Part shown: one piece after another, positions 1 through 7,799 of the stretch | Layout: each line of letters opens with the position of its first letter | Numbering within the stretch: the first letter of the stretch is position 1 | NCBI GenBank assembly: GCA_900541505.1 | Contig: UQKK01000014.1 | Location: 11,242 to 75,241, forward strand | Length of the DNA stretch: 64,000 nucleotides | Direction of reading: 5' to 3' | Source: an uncultured Ruminococcus sp. | Lineage (GTDB): Bacteria > Bacillota > Clostridia > Lachnospirales > Lachnospiraceae | Position numbers and translations under genes: made by a program | The notes under the pieces: generated by a model | Told to the model about the DNA's origin: nothing | Databases searched by the model: none | What the model saw: only the letters and a program-made list of their open reading frames with translations

Positions 1-1481
1 ACTTTTTTCGTCCCGTCATCCATGCCGTTAAGCCAGTCCACGAATTTCTGCACCCACTCCACAATCTGTTTGATGGCAGGCATCAGAAGTTCACCGAAGG
101 AAATGGCAAGCCCCTCCAGTGCAGATTTTAAAATGGTCAGCTGCCCCTGCAGGTTGTCAAGCTGTGTATCCGCCATCTGCTGTGCAGCACCTCCGCTGTC
201 TGCAATGGACTGCTGCAGGGCATCCCAGGTATCTCCCGTATTGGCAAGCAGGGCATTGACGGAGGACAGGTCGGTCTTATTGAAAATGTTGCTGATGATG
301 TTGGACTTCTCCGCAGAGGTCATGCCCTCCATACTGGTATTCAAATCACCCAGGATGTCGTTCATGCTACGCATATTGCCCTCGGAGTCATACACATCCA
401 CACCGAGGGTCTTCATGCTTGCCGCCGCTTTATCTGTTGGGTTCTGTAAGGACAGGATGATGTTACGAAGATGCGTACCACCCTCTGCACCCTTGATACC
501 ATTGTTGGCAAGGATACCAAGTGCGGTGTTCAGTTCCGCCGTGCCGCCCTTAACAGATTTTGCGGTCGCACCAATGGTCAGGATGCCTTCCCCAAGCTGT
601 GCCACGGAGGTGTTGGTGGTAGAAGCAGTCTTTGCCATCTGGTCCACCATCGTTCCCGCTTCGTTCACACCCATGCCAAGGGCAGACATGGCATCCGTTA
701 CCATATCCGATGCGGATGCCAGTTCAATATCACCGGCCGCCGCCAGGTTTAGAACGGTCGGCAGGGTATCACACATTTCCTGCGTGTCATATCCGGCAAG
801 AGCCAGATAGTTTAAAGCCTGGGCGCATTCGCTTGCGGAGAAGGCAGTTTCCGCACCCATCTTCTTTGCTAACGCTCCAAGGGTATCCATCGTATTGACG
901 GATTCGCCGTTGACCTCAGACATGGAATCTTTGGTAATTCCCATTGTTGCCTGCACCTGGGACATGGAGGACTCAAAGTTGGCCGCCGTGGTGACCGCCG
1001 CCGTGCCAAGGGCTGTAACGCCTGCCGTCACCGGAAGCATTTTCTGTCCGGCACTGGAAATGCTGTCACCGGCCGTTTTCAGCTTTTCCCCCGTGGCGGC
1101 AATTTTCTGCATTGCCGTGGCTGACTGGTTGGCCTGTTCCTCCAGCCTTTTCAGGTCATTTTCCGTTTCGATGATCTCCCTTTGCAGGGCGTCATACTGT
1201 TCCTGAGAAATCTCCCCCTTGGCAAGGGCAGTGTTGGCCTGTTCCGCTGCGGTCTTTAAGGTTTCCAGCTTACTTTTCGTCTCTGCAACGGCATCACCAA
1301 GCAACTTATGCTTCTGCGCCAGCAGTTCCGTATTACCGGGGTCTAATTTCAGAAGTTTTTCCACGTCCTTTAACTGGGCCTGGGTATTCTTGACTTCCTT
1401 ATTCACGCCCTGCAATGCGGTCTGCAGTTTGGTGGTATCGCCGCCGATTTCTACAGTAATTCCCTTGATTCTGTTTGCCAC
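1..1481 (-). CDS. phage tail tape measure protein (N-terminal part, runs off window)
   Basis: The minus strand is open from a GTG at 1481 to the window edge, about 493 codons. An AGGAGG site 5-10 nt upstream decides the start. The first ~150 residues are charged, coiled-coil-like helix (VEKLLKLDPGNTELLAQKHKLL). A conserved TP901-type tape measure core follows, with motifs such as ATMGITKDSMSEVNG, ETAFSASECAQALNYLALAGY and TDAMSALGMGVNEAGTMVDQM. This family sets tail length and occupies the tail tube lumen. The gene follows the tail assembly chaperone, as in nearly all siphophages, and an intrinsic terminator lies just before it. The C-terminal part, with any hydrophobic or peptidase region, is outside the window. 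Confidence 0.93.
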   Translation of the reverse strand, partial: MANRIKGITVEIGGDTTKLQTALQGVNKEVKNTQAQLKDVEKLLKLDPGNTELLAQKHKLLGDAVAETKSKLETLKTAAEQANTALAKGEISQEQYDALQREIIETENDLKRLEEQANQSATAMQKIAATGEKLKTAGDSISSAGQKMLPVTAGVTALGTAAVTTAANFESSMSQVQATMGITKDSMSEVNGESVNTMDTLGALAKKMGAETAFSASECAQALNYLALAGYDTQEMCDTLPTVLNLAAAGDIELASASDMVTDAMSALGMGVNEAGTMVDQMAKTASTTNTSVAQLGEGILTIGATAKSVKGGTAELNTALGILANNGIKGAEGGTHLRNIILSLQNPTDKAAASMKTLGVDVYDSEGNMRSMNDILGDLNTSMEGMTSAEKSNIISNIFNKTDLSSVNALLANTGDTWDALQQSIADSGGAAQQMADTQLDNLQGQLTILKSALEGLAISFGELLMPAIKQIVEWVQKFVDWLNGMDDGTKK

Positions 1482-1511
1482 GGATCAGCACCTCCTTCCT
1501 GCACCAGGGCA

Positions 1512-1537
1512 TAAAAATAGCCCGGATTTCTCCGAGC
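1512..1537 (-). terminator. intrinsic terminator before tape measure gene
   Basis: On the minus strand GCUCGGA-GAAA-UCCGGGC forms a 7-bp stem (one G-U) with a GNRA loop, followed by UAUUUUUAU. It lies between the tail chaperone stop (1539) and the tape measure ribosome binding site, so tape measure expression would need read-through or antitermination. Confidence 0.7.
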
Positions 1538-1538
1538 G

Positions 1539-1703
1539 TTAAAATTTATCGAAATCCTCCTGCGTAGCCAGTGTCGCATATTTGCAGTCATCGTTCCTGC
1601 TTTCTGCATACATATCATTGACCATGCCTATTGTGAGTAAATCCAGATCACGGATAGACAGGCCAAGCTGTACACAGCGGAGAAGGAACAGCGGCGTTGT
1701 CAT
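1539..1703 (-). CDS. tail assembly chaperone, frameshift-extension frame (gpGT-type T domain)
   Basis: A 54-residue frame (MTTPLFLLRCVQLGLSIRDL... ending in EDFDKF) lies in the -1 frame relative to the upstream chaperone gene and overlaps its stop by 4 nt (ATGA). In siphophages the second chaperone frame is normally made as a C-terminal extension by -1 frameshifting. Here the slippery heptamer A AAA AAC sits at 1730-1724 in the upstream gene, and the -1 frame is open from there to 1539. It could also be translated separately from its own ATG. It recruits tape measure protein during tail assembly in characterised phages; that role is inferred here. Confidence 0.8.
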   Translation of the reverse strand: MTTPLFLLRCVQLGLSIRDLDLLTIGMVNDMYAESRNDDCKYATLATQEDFDKF

Positions 1704-2077
1704 TTGGCGGTCTGTGCTGCGAAGTTTTTTTTAGACTGGACATCTGTCTGTGTATTCAGCCCCCAAAGCTGAATCAGCTGCGGCAGCACCTGGTAGATGG
1801 AAAAAGTATTGAAACCGTCCAGCCAGTCCTCCGGTGTGTCCGGGATGGACGGATCTGCGTGTTTTGCCATCACATAGGCGATGTTCTCAAACATCTCAAG
1901 GGAGAACATATCCAGGCTGGATTCCTCCGGGTTCCCGTCACCGATGCTTTTCTCCAGCACACGCAGGTCTTTGTAAATATCCCGGTGAAACCGCATCCGG
2001 TAAATACGGGGGATGGCGGCGGATGCCTTGAATGGCACCTGATTTCCGTCAATCTCGATATTCTGCTTCATGCTCAT
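1700..2077 (-). CDS. tail assembly chaperone, zero-frame product (gpG-type)
   Basis: This is a 125-residue protein beginning MSMKQNIEIDGNQVPF, with an acidic helical body (SLDMFSLEMFENIAYVMAKHAD). Size, position between major tail protein and tape measure, and sequence style match the Gram-positive siphophage tail assembly chaperones annotated as gp13/XkdN-like. The start follows AAGGAGG with good spacing. Near the 3' end, codons TCT AAA AAA AAC contain a -1 slippery heptamer, 24 nt before the TGA. The product would be a normal short chaperone plus a minority frameshifted long form that contains the next frame. Confidence 0.85.
   Translation of the reverse strand: MSMKQNIEIDGNQVPFKASAAIPRIYRMRFHRDIYKDLRVLEKSIGDGNPEESSLDMFSLEMFENIAYVMAKHADPSIPDTPEDWLDGFNTFSIYQVLPQLIQLWGLNTQTDVQSKKNFAAQTAK
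1724..1730 (-). promoter_or_regulatory. -1 programmed ribosomal frameshift site (A AAA AAC)
   Basis: The zero-frame codons are TCT AAA AAA AAC, giving the canonical X XXY YYZ heptamer A AAA AAC. After a -1 shift the frame reads on without a stop into the 54-residue downstream frame. Position near the end of the chaperone gene is what is expected for siphophage G/GT-type frameshifting. Confidence 0.8.
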
Positions 2078-2080
2078 GGC

Positions 2081-2731
2081 TTATCCCTCCTTCACAGCCG
2101 CAGTTTTAGTGGGTGTACCTGCTTTTGCGGTGTTTGATGCAGACTGTACGGCAGGCTGGTCTTCTTCCGCTTTTGGCAGATAGACCGCACTGTACCAGTC
2201 TTTATACACCGTATCCGTGGTATCGTCCCCGGTCTTTGCCTTGACATAGCCGCTCGCCAGCGGCGTGGCGGTCAGGGCAAGGGTTTCTGTCTGCACTTCA
2301 ATCTCATCCTCATTGGTCTGGGATTCAATGCTCGGACGGCTTGCCGCACAGTTATACAGCACATGACGGATTTTCCTTACGTCACCGTCAAACTCAAAGA
2401 GCAGTGCAAAATTGGCGGTTTCTACATTGGCATTCTCCACCAGCACCTTGTTGCCGTCCAGTTCCTCTTTCAGCACATCGGTTCGAAAGCTCTCCGGCAC
2501 CATCGCCAGTTCCAGGTCACCTTCGTACCCCATGTTGTTGGAAATAGTGTAATAAGCGTAGCCATCCGCATAAAAATTGCTCGGCTCGCCGTTGGCATCC
2601 AGCGCCAGAGAAACGGCACCCGGCATGGCAACAGGCACCGCAAAGGTCACTGTGCCATCTTCGCCAACCGTCTGCAGGGCATAATGCACGTTGCAGATGT
2701 TGAATTTCACTTTATTTTTCTTAAGGCTCAT
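2081..2731 (-). CDS. major tail (tube) protein, phi13-type
   Basis: A 216-residue protein starting MSLKKNKVKFNICNVHYA. The motifs VTFAVPVAMPGAVSLALDANGEPSNFYADG and GYEGDLELAMVPESF are typical of the phi13 family of major tail proteins, which polymerise into the tail tube. The C terminus (from about residue 190) is Ala/Lys/Thr-rich and looks disordered. The start overlaps the stop of the preceding tail gene (ATGA) and is preceded by AGGAGG. Location directly before the tail chaperones supports the call. Confidence 0.9.
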   Translation of the reverse strand: MSLKKNKVKFNICNVHYALQTVGEDGTVTFAVPVAMPGAVSLALDANGEPSNFYADGYAYYTISNNMGYEGDLELAMVPESFRTDVLKEELDGNKVLVENANVETANFALLFEFDGDVRKIRHVLYNCAASRPSIESQTNEDEIEVQTETLALTATPLASGYVKAKTGDDTTDTVYKDWYSAVYLPKAEEDQPAVQSASNTAKAGTPTKTAAVKEG

Positions 2732-3051
2732 TTCAAACCCTCCTGTTCGAATTGATATAGGACTTCATACAGCTTTTCGCTGTCGATCCATGTTTCGGAC
2801 TTTTCATAGAAGATGCCGTATCTGTCCAGCACATCCTCCAACTTCTGCTCCGCCGACAAGTCCTTGGTATCGGTGTACAGTTCCATGCGCACTTCATTAA
2901 TCTTGTGGTACACTCTCCCGTCCGCAGCGAAATTGTTGCTGCCGGGAAGCAGATAACAGATAAACGGCGGCTCCGGGGCTTCCCCCTCTACAAAATGGTC
3001 ATAGGCGAATGGGATGCCGGCTTCTTTCAAAATTTCAATTAGCTTATCCAT
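2728..3051 (-). CDS. tail completion / terminator-like protein
   Basis: A 107-residue protein beginning MDKLIEILKEAGIPFAYDHF. It shows the features of small tail-terminator or 'minor capsid' proteins found between the HK97-gp10-like gene and the major tail protein: a PPFICYLLPGSNNFAADGRVYHKINEVRMELYTDTKD core and an acidic C-terminal helix. The start at 3051 is chosen because AAAGGAG lies 8 nt upstream; an in-frame start 18 nt earlier falls on that site. It overlaps the upstream stop by 8 nt. Function is inferred from size, order and general sequence pattern. Confidence 0.7.
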   Translation of the reverse strand: MDKLIEILKEAGIPFAYDHFVEGEAPEPPFICYLLPGSNNFAADGRVYHKINEVRMELYTDTKDLSAEQKLEDVLDRYGIFYEKSETWIDSEKLYEVLYQFEQEGLK

Positions 3052-3430
3052 TCCGCAGGCTCCTTTCAATTTCTTCCTCCAGTTGACGGACTCCCTTTTC
3101 CTCCGCCGGAGCGATATGGCTCTTTCCGGCTACCCGGCCGCCGCCTCGCTTGGCATGGCCGAACTCCAAAAGGTGTGCCAGCTGATAGCGGTTCTTGGAA
3201 TACACGGTCAGTTCCAAAGACTGCGAAGTTTCCCGCACATTTTTTACCGCCCAGCTTTTCGCATAGGCTCCCGTGTCTTCCGGTGCGTTTACCTCGATTT
3301 CCTTGCGGACGGTTGTCCCGGCTTTCTTCACAGCCTTTTTCATATCATCAGCCGCCAGGTCTGCATATTCCGTCAGCCCCTCCATCACGGCCACTGCCAG
3401 CTGGTCAATCCTTACCCGGTCACTGCTCAT
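3044..3430 (-). CDS. HK97 gp10-type head-tail/tail protein
   Basis: A 128-residue protein starting MSSDRVRIDQLAVAVMEGL. It has the family pattern KKAGTTVRKEIEVNAPEDTGAYAKSW followed by YQLAHLLEFGHAKRGGGRVAGKSHI, characteristic of HK97 gp10-like proteins that act at the head-tail interface. The ATG at 3430 is just past the upstream stop (TAG at 3435-3433). A longer in-frame start at 3454 would overlap that gene by 22 nt and is less likely. Confidence 0.88.
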   Translation of the reverse strand: MSSDRVRIDQLAVAVMEGLTEYADLAADDMKKAVKKAGTTVRKEIEVNAPEDTGAYAKSWAVKNVRETSQSLELTVYSKNRYQLAHLLEFGHAKRGGGRVAGKSHIAPAEEKGVRQLEEEIERSLRNG

Positions 3431-3432
3431 GG

Positions 3433-3765
3433 CTACCGCCTCACTTTCTGGCACTTGAACTTGATGGATTTCCGCTTGTAACTCATGTGGTCAATGGCAA
3501 GGATGTTATAAAGTTCCTCCTGGAACACAATCCGGTAACCAATCACCTCCACAAGAGATGCCTTTTTACAGTACCGCACGGTAAAGGACAAATCCGAATC
3601 GTCCACAGTAATCCCCGCCACAGCGGTTTCCGTACCGCCCTCGCCACTGACCGTGGCATGGCAGCAATAATAATCCGTCCACTGGTTGATGTGGTTGCCG
3701 ATGTCATCCACCGTCACTTCGTTTTTCTGAAAAATGACCGGAACATTTAAAAGAGCAATATCCAT
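3433..3765 (-). CDS. head-tail adaptor / head closure protein
   Basis: A 110-residue, beta-rich protein (MDIALLNVPVIFQKNEVTVDDIGNHI). The segments FTVRYCKKASLVEVIGYRIVFQEELYNILAIDHMSYKRKSIKFKCQKV match the SPP1 gp16/HK97 gp7-type head closure family that docks onto the connector. Its ATG overlaps the last base of the upstream connector stop. Order connector, head closure, gp10, tail terminator, tail tube is canonical for HK97-like siphophages. Confidence 0.85.
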   Translation of the reverse strand: MDIALLNVPVIFQKNEVTVDDIGNHINQWTDYYCCHATVSGEGGTETAVAGITVDDSDLSFTVRYCKKASLVEVIGYRIVFQEELYNILAIDHMSYKRKSIKFKCQKVRR

Positions 3766-4040
3766 CAGAATCCCTCCCGTCTGCTGCCAAAGAGCAGGGA
3801 ACGGAGGGTCAGCATCAGTGCGTGGTGGTCTGCCTCCTCACGGTGTTCATAAAGATAAGCCACGGTATACATGACTGCAGCTTTCGCATTCGGTTCCGAT
3901 TCCAGCGTATCGGGATCATCCGTGCGCATGATATCCATACAAGTTTTCTCCGCACCGGACAGCAGACTGGCAATCAGGGAATCATCGTCCTCATACTCCA
4001 CCCGGAGATACTGTTTCATTTCCTCTAACGATACAAGCAT
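3765..4040 (-). CDS. gp6-like head-tail connector
   Basis: A 91-residue helical acidic protein, MLVSLEEMKQYLRVEYEDDDSLIASLLSGAEKTCMDIM, ending ALMLTLRSLLFGSRREGF. This is the common pattern of the phage gp6-like/QLRG DNA-packaging connector that sits under the portal. ATG 4040 is preferred because GAGGTGG lies about 9 nt upstream; a GTG 12 nt further upstream is within that site. It follows the capsid gene after a 70-nt gap holding a hairpin (about 4070-4085) without a U tract. Confidence 0.85.
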   Translation of the reverse strand: MLVSLEEMKQYLRVEYEDDDSLIASLLSGAEKTCMDIMRTDDPDTLESEPNAKAAVMYTVAYLYEHREEADHHALMLTLRSLLFGSRREGF

Positions 4041-4110
4041 ATCTATCACCACCTCGTTCCGTAAGTTATGGCAGTGCTGTCACTGCAACAACACCGCCAG
4101 TTTATCGTTG

Positions 4111-5280
4111 TTATTCGGATTTCAGTTTCAAAATCTGTACTGCCTCCGGCAGGATCAGCTTGCCGTCCACGCGTTCCTTTGCCACATAGCCGATCATGCC
4201 GTTGCCTGCAAACAGCTCACGCAGCTCAGAAAAGGAACGGCTGCCACGGTCACCGATGTTGTAGTAGCTGTAATCGCCAAAGGCGATGGCATCCGTAGGC
4301 GCGTAGGCAGAGGTGTGTACGGCATAGCCTAAAATCCTGTCCGGTTCGCCTGCCTGGTAGGACGGCTGCCAGATATAAGCTCCGTTGTTATCCTTCAACT
4401 TACGAAGGGCAGAAAGCGTCTGGTCATTCAGGATAAAGGCTGCGCTTTTACGGTAAGGACGCTTGAGGGCATACACCAAGTCCAGCATATCGTCCGATTT
4501 GATTGCCGCCGTCAGGGTGCCTGCGATGGTGCCGCCGCCAGCCGCCGCAAACAGGCCAAGCGGCTTGCCCGTGCCGTCACCGTTTAAGAACGCATCCTCC
4601 TCGGCGTTACCCAGTGCCTTGCCGAACTGATCCAGGATATAACCTTCCAGATTGAAGGCATTGTCATAGAGCAGTTCCTCCGTCACCTTGATGGCAACAT
4701 GAAGCTTGTGTGCATCCAAGAGGATCTGGCTGAACGTAGCGTCCCCAAAGGTCAGTGCGCCGCCCTCCTCAATCCAGGCAGCCGCAGGCTTGATGGCTGC
4801 AATGTTAATCTTATGCTCTCCACTGGTGGTAATGGTCGTGGCCAGAGAACGCATGATGTTTTCCTCGGACAGGGTATCAATCAGGCGGCGGTCATATTCC
4901 TCCGGCACCAAATAACCGCCGTCAGCATCCACGCCCTCCTGCAATACGTTGTCCACCCGCTTGAAATTGGAGCGGAAGGCATCAAGCATGGCCCTACGGT
5001 ATTCATCCGAAGCACGGCCCGTCTTTTTCTCCGCCTCGTGGCCCGCAGGCTTTGAGGTCAGCGGTGTGTTCACAGGCTTATTTAGCTCCGCCTCCATCTG
5101 CTCCTGACGTTCCAGACGGGCGATCTCTTTGCCAAGGTCATTGATCTCCTGCTCCATTCTGGTATAGGCGGCGTCATCCTCAGCGGTCAGGGTGCCTTTC
5201 TCAGTGCGATGAGAATCCAGAAATGCCTTTGCCGCATTCCATGCCTTGCTGCGTTTTTCTCTCAGTTCTAAAATAGTCAT
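4111..5280 (-). CDS. major capsid protein, HK97 fold
   Basis: A 389-residue protein. Residues 1 to about 85 form a charged coiled-coil delta domain (MTILELREKRSKAWNAAKAF...EQEINDLGKEIARLE) that normally acts as an internal scaffold and is cleaved during maturation. The HK97 fold follows, with VLQEGVDADGGYLVPEEYDR, TSGEHKINIAAI, FLNGDGTGKPLGLFAA and NDQTLSALRKLKDNNGAYIWQPS. A ClpP-type prohead protease is encoded immediately upstream, consistent with proteolytic maturation. The start has a GGAGG-type site in the 14-nt gap after the protease stop. Confidence 0.95.
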   Translation of the reverse strand: MTILELREKRSKAWNAAKAFLDSHRTEKGTLTAEDDAAYTRMEQEINDLGKEIARLERQEQMEAELNKPVNTPLTSKPAGHEAEKKTGRASDEYRRAMLDAFRSNFKRVDNVLQEGVDADGGYLVPEEYDRRLIDTLSEENIMRSLATTITTSGEHKINIAAIKPAAAWIEEGGALTFGDATFSQILLDAHKLHVAIKVTEELLYDNAFNLEGYILDQFGKALGNAEEDAFLNGDGTGKPLGLFAAAGGGTIAGTLTAAIKSDDMLDLVYALKRPYRKSAAFILNDQTLSALRKLKDNNGAYIWQPSYQAGEPDRILGYAVHTSAYAPTDAIAFGDYSYYNIGDRGSRSFSELRELFAGNGMIGYVAKERVDGKLILPEAVQILKLKSE

Positions 5281-5294
5281 GATAAAAATCCTCC

Positions 5295-6050
5295 TTAAAT
5301 GTGTTGTTTGATTACGTTAAGACGCTCCATGAGCGAATCTACACTGCGTTCCGTGCTTTCCGGCACGGCCGGTTTCTGCTGGATACGGCACTTCTTCGCG
5401 ATCTTGTCCATCAACGAGTTGGTCACTGCCGCCTTGGAGTACATCATGGAAATCTGCGGCTGCCCGACATCCTCCGTTTCTCCCGGACGTTGCAGGATGC
5501 CATCGGCAAAGCCTAACTCCACTGCCTTGTTTGCATTCATCCAGCTTTCCGCATCCATGAGGTGCGACAGCTTGGCACGGCTCATGCCTGTTTTGATCTC
5601 ATAGGCATTGATGATGGACTCTTTCACCTCGTCCAACATGGAAATGGCTTTCTGCATTTCCGCACTGTCGCCCCAGGCCATCGTTGCCGGATTGTGGATC
5701 ATCATCATGGAAACAGGCGATACCAGCACCTTCGTTCCTGCCATTGCAATCACGGACGCAGCAGAGGCAGCGATGCCGTCAATCTTCACGGTCACGCTGC
5801 CTCTGTATTCCATAAGCATGTTATAGATTTGTGCGGCCGCCACGCAGTCGCCGCCGGGGCTGTTGATCCATACGGTAATGTCACCGCTACCGGATTCCAG
5901 CTCCTCCTTAAAAAGCTGTGGGGTGACGTCATCATCAAACCAGCTTTCCTCTGCGATGGTGCCGTTCAGGAACAGCGTCCTCTCCGGTGCCGATTTCCCC
6001 GTCTCCTGACTGGTCACCATCCGGGTCTTCCAATTCCAAAACTTCTTCAT
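5295..6050 (-). CDS. ClpP-type prohead maturation protease (S14/S49-like)
   Basis: A 251-residue protein starting MKKFWNWKTRMV. The ClpP-like core shows NSPGGDCVAAAQIYNMLM, the serine nucleophile in DGIAASAASVIAMAG, and the histidine in MMMIHNPAT. An ESWMNANKAVELGFADGI segment carries the last part of the fold. It would cleave capsid delta domains during prohead maturation. Start 6050 has AAAGGAG upstream. The 5' 116 nt overlap the portal gene's 3' end in another frame, longer than the usual 4-8 nt overlaps nearby. Order portal, protease, capsid is canonical. Confidence 0.92.
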   Translation of the reverse strand: MKKFWNWKTRMVTSQETGKSAPERTLFLNGTIAEESWFDDDVTPQLFKEELESGSGDITVWINSPGGDCVAAAQIYNMLMEYRGSVTVKIDGIAASAASVIAMAGTKVLVSPVSMMMIHNPATMAWGDSAEMQKAISMLDEVKESIINAYEIKTGMSRAKLSHLMDAESWMNANKAVELGFADGILQRPGETEDVGQPQISMMYSKAAVTNSLMDKIAKKCRIQQKPAVPESTERSVDSLMERLNVIKQHI

Positions 6051-7302
6051 TGGATTCTTTCTCCTTTCCGCCTGCTGCGAAAATTCCCGCATCCGCAAGC
6101 TTTGTCATATTGCCGTTAATCAGGTATAAATCTCCGCCGTCCTCGGCCGGAATGCGGTCCAGGTTTTCCAGTTCCCGGATGTCATTGGCCGACATCCATC
6201 CGTTCTGCCTGGCCGTGGCATAGCCGCTCATCCGGCTCTGGTAATCCCCACGCAGCAGGCCGTCCACATTGAACTTGATGAAATAGGAGGTCTTGTCCTC
6301 CTGTGGGAGCAGGGAACGGATCATGGACTGCTCCCATCTCACCAGCCAGGGTTCCAGCGTGTATTTCACAAATTCCAGTGACTGCTGCTCAATATTAGAA
6401 AAGCTCGACTTTTCCAGGTCACCTACCATATGGGGAGGGACTCGGAAAATCCGGGCGATTTCATTGATCTGAAACTTTCTGGTCTCCAAAAACTGCGCCT
6501 GTTCCGGGGAGATGGAGATCGGCGTGTACTTCATGCCTTCCTCTAAAATCGCCACCTTGTTGGCGTTGTGGCTGCCGCCGAAGCCTTTATTCCAGCTTTC
6601 CCGGACACGCTCCGGGTCCTTGACAGTTCCCGGATATTCCAGAAGTCCGCCGGGGGTGGCTCCATTGGCAAAAAACTTAGCGCCATACTCCTCACAGGCA
6701 ATCGCCATACCGATAGCGTTCTTTGCCATCGCAATCGGGGAGTATCCAACCAGCCCGTCAAATCCCAGGCCGGGAATGTGCAGCACATCTGTCGGCTTTA
6801 GGATGACTGTGCTGCCTTTCATGGTCGGCGCTTCATCTTTACTGGTCTGGTAGCTGTAATACAGCTGTCCTTTTTCATCCCGGTCTACTGTCATGCGGTT
6901 GGGCATCAGGGGATAAAGCGCCACTACCTCGCCCTTGCCGTTGCGGATGATCTGCGAGTAGGCGTTCCCCCAGAGCAACAGATGCGTCATCAGTGTTTCC
7001 CGGAACACAAAGGAACTCATCTCCGGGTTTGGCTCATCATGGAGTAAAAAATACAGCGGATGGTCAAGGGCTTTCTCCTTGCCGCCGCTGTCATTGTATT
7101 TGTAAAGATGAAGGGGCAGGCCCGCCACCGCTTCCGATAAGATACGGACACAGGAATACACCGCCGTCATCTGCATGGAGGAACGCTCCGTTACCGCCTT
7201 GCCAGAGGTGGACCCTCCAAAGAAAAAGCGGTAGGCCCCGCCTGCCGTGCTGTCCGTCACAGGCTTATCCCTTGACCGAAATAAACCGCTTAATATGCCC
7301 AT
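5935..7302 (-). CDS. portal protein, HK97 type
   Basis: A 455-residue protein starting MGILSGLFRSRDKPVTDST. Family motifs include AVYSCVRILSEAVAGLPLHLYKY, HPLYFLLHDEPNPEMSSFVFRETLM, LLWGNAYSQIIRNGKGEV and FSNIEQQSLEFVKYTLEPWL. It forms the dodecameric DNA channel at the portal vertex. The start is set by AAGGGAG upstream. The C-terminal tail is rich in Glu, Asp and Gly (EVLELEDPDGDQSGDGEIGTGED) and extends 116 nt into the protease gene, so the last ~38 codons are double-coding. Confidence 0.95.
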   Translation of the reverse strand: MGILSGLFRSRDKPVTDSTAGGAYRFFFGGSTSGKAVTERSSMQMTAVYSCVRILSEAVAGLPLHLYKYNDSGGKEKALDHPLYFLLHDEPNPEMSSFVFRETLMTHLLLWGNAYSQIIRNGKGEVVALYPLMPNRMTVDRDEKGQLYYSYQTSKDEAPTMKGSTVILKPTDVLHIPGLGFDGLVGYSPIAMAKNAIGMAIACEEYGAKFFANGATPGGLLEYPGTVKDPERVRESWNKGFGGSHNANKVAILEEGMKYTPISISPEQAQFLETRKFQINEIARIFRVPPHMVGDLEKSSFSNIEQQSLEFVKYTLEPWLVRWEQSMIRSLLPQEDKTSYFIKFNVDGLLRGDYQSRMSGYATARQNGWMSANDIRELENLDRIPAEDGGDLYLINGNMTKLADAGIFAAGGKEKESNEEVLELEDPDGDQSGDGEIGTGEDAVPERHHRRGKLV

Positions 7303-7332
7303 ACATTCACACTCCCTTCTGAAAAAGGACAC

Positions 7333-7362
7333 AAGAAAAGCACCTATCCGAAAATAGATGCT
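7333..7362 (-). terminator. intrinsic terminator upstream of portal gene
   Basis: On the minus strand AGCAUCUAU-UUUCGG-AUAGGUGCU makes a 9-bp stem (one G-U), followed by UUUUCUUGU. It lies between the small gene ending at 7386 and the portal ribosome binding site. Confidence 0.65.
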
Positions 7363-7385
7363 GACCTTTCTCTATGAAACAATTG

Positions 7386-7694
7386 TTATTTCTTCTGTTT
7401 CTTATACCGTTTGACCAGTTGGTCAAGCAGGATACCATCCTGAAAGCCGCCCCGGTAGTAAATTTCATTTTCCTGTGCCATGTTGCCTGTCATAGCGTCT
7501 ACGCAGTTGTTCAGGATATTCTGTTGCTCATCATCCAGCAGGGACAGAATCCTGTCATAATCATCAATGACTTTTTCAATCTGCATCCGCTCTTGCGCTG
7601 TAACCGGATGCTCCTTTGTATGCCGCCTAAAATACAGCGCCATACGTTCGTTCAAGATAAAGTCAAGAAATTCTGCTTCGGTTTCTTCTCTCAT
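7386..7694 (-). CDS. small conserved phage protein between terminase and portal, function unknown
   Basis: A 102-residue protein, MREETEAEFLDFILNERMALYFRRH, ending YYRGGFQDGILLDQLVKRYKKQKK. It is acidic in the middle with a Lys-rich tail. The style (short helical protein with a YxxGFxDG motif near the end) resembles the small DUF6809-like family, another member of which may be at 12117. AAAGGAGG sits 8 nt before ATG 7694. I do not recognise a function. An intrinsic terminator follows it. Confidence 0.7.
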   Translation of the reverse strand: MREETEAEFLDFILNERMALYFRRHTKEHPVTAQERMQIEKVIDDYDRILSLLDDEQQNILNNCVDAMTGNMAQENEIYYRGGFQDGILLDQLVKRYKKQKK

Positions 7695-7799
7695 ATTCAC
7701 CGCCTCCTTTGCCTAACAGCATAAAGGAAGTAGGGAAAAACAGCCATACCACGAATCACCAAATTTTTCTGCTACAGACTGGTACAATACAACAAGGCC

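Noticed and set aside
22..810. Long plus-strand open frame opposite the tape measure gene
   Set aside because: It is antisense to a well-supported tape measure protein, has no ribosome binding site and no protein-family pattern. Many other plus-strand frames in 1-28 kb are the same kind of GC-driven shadow.
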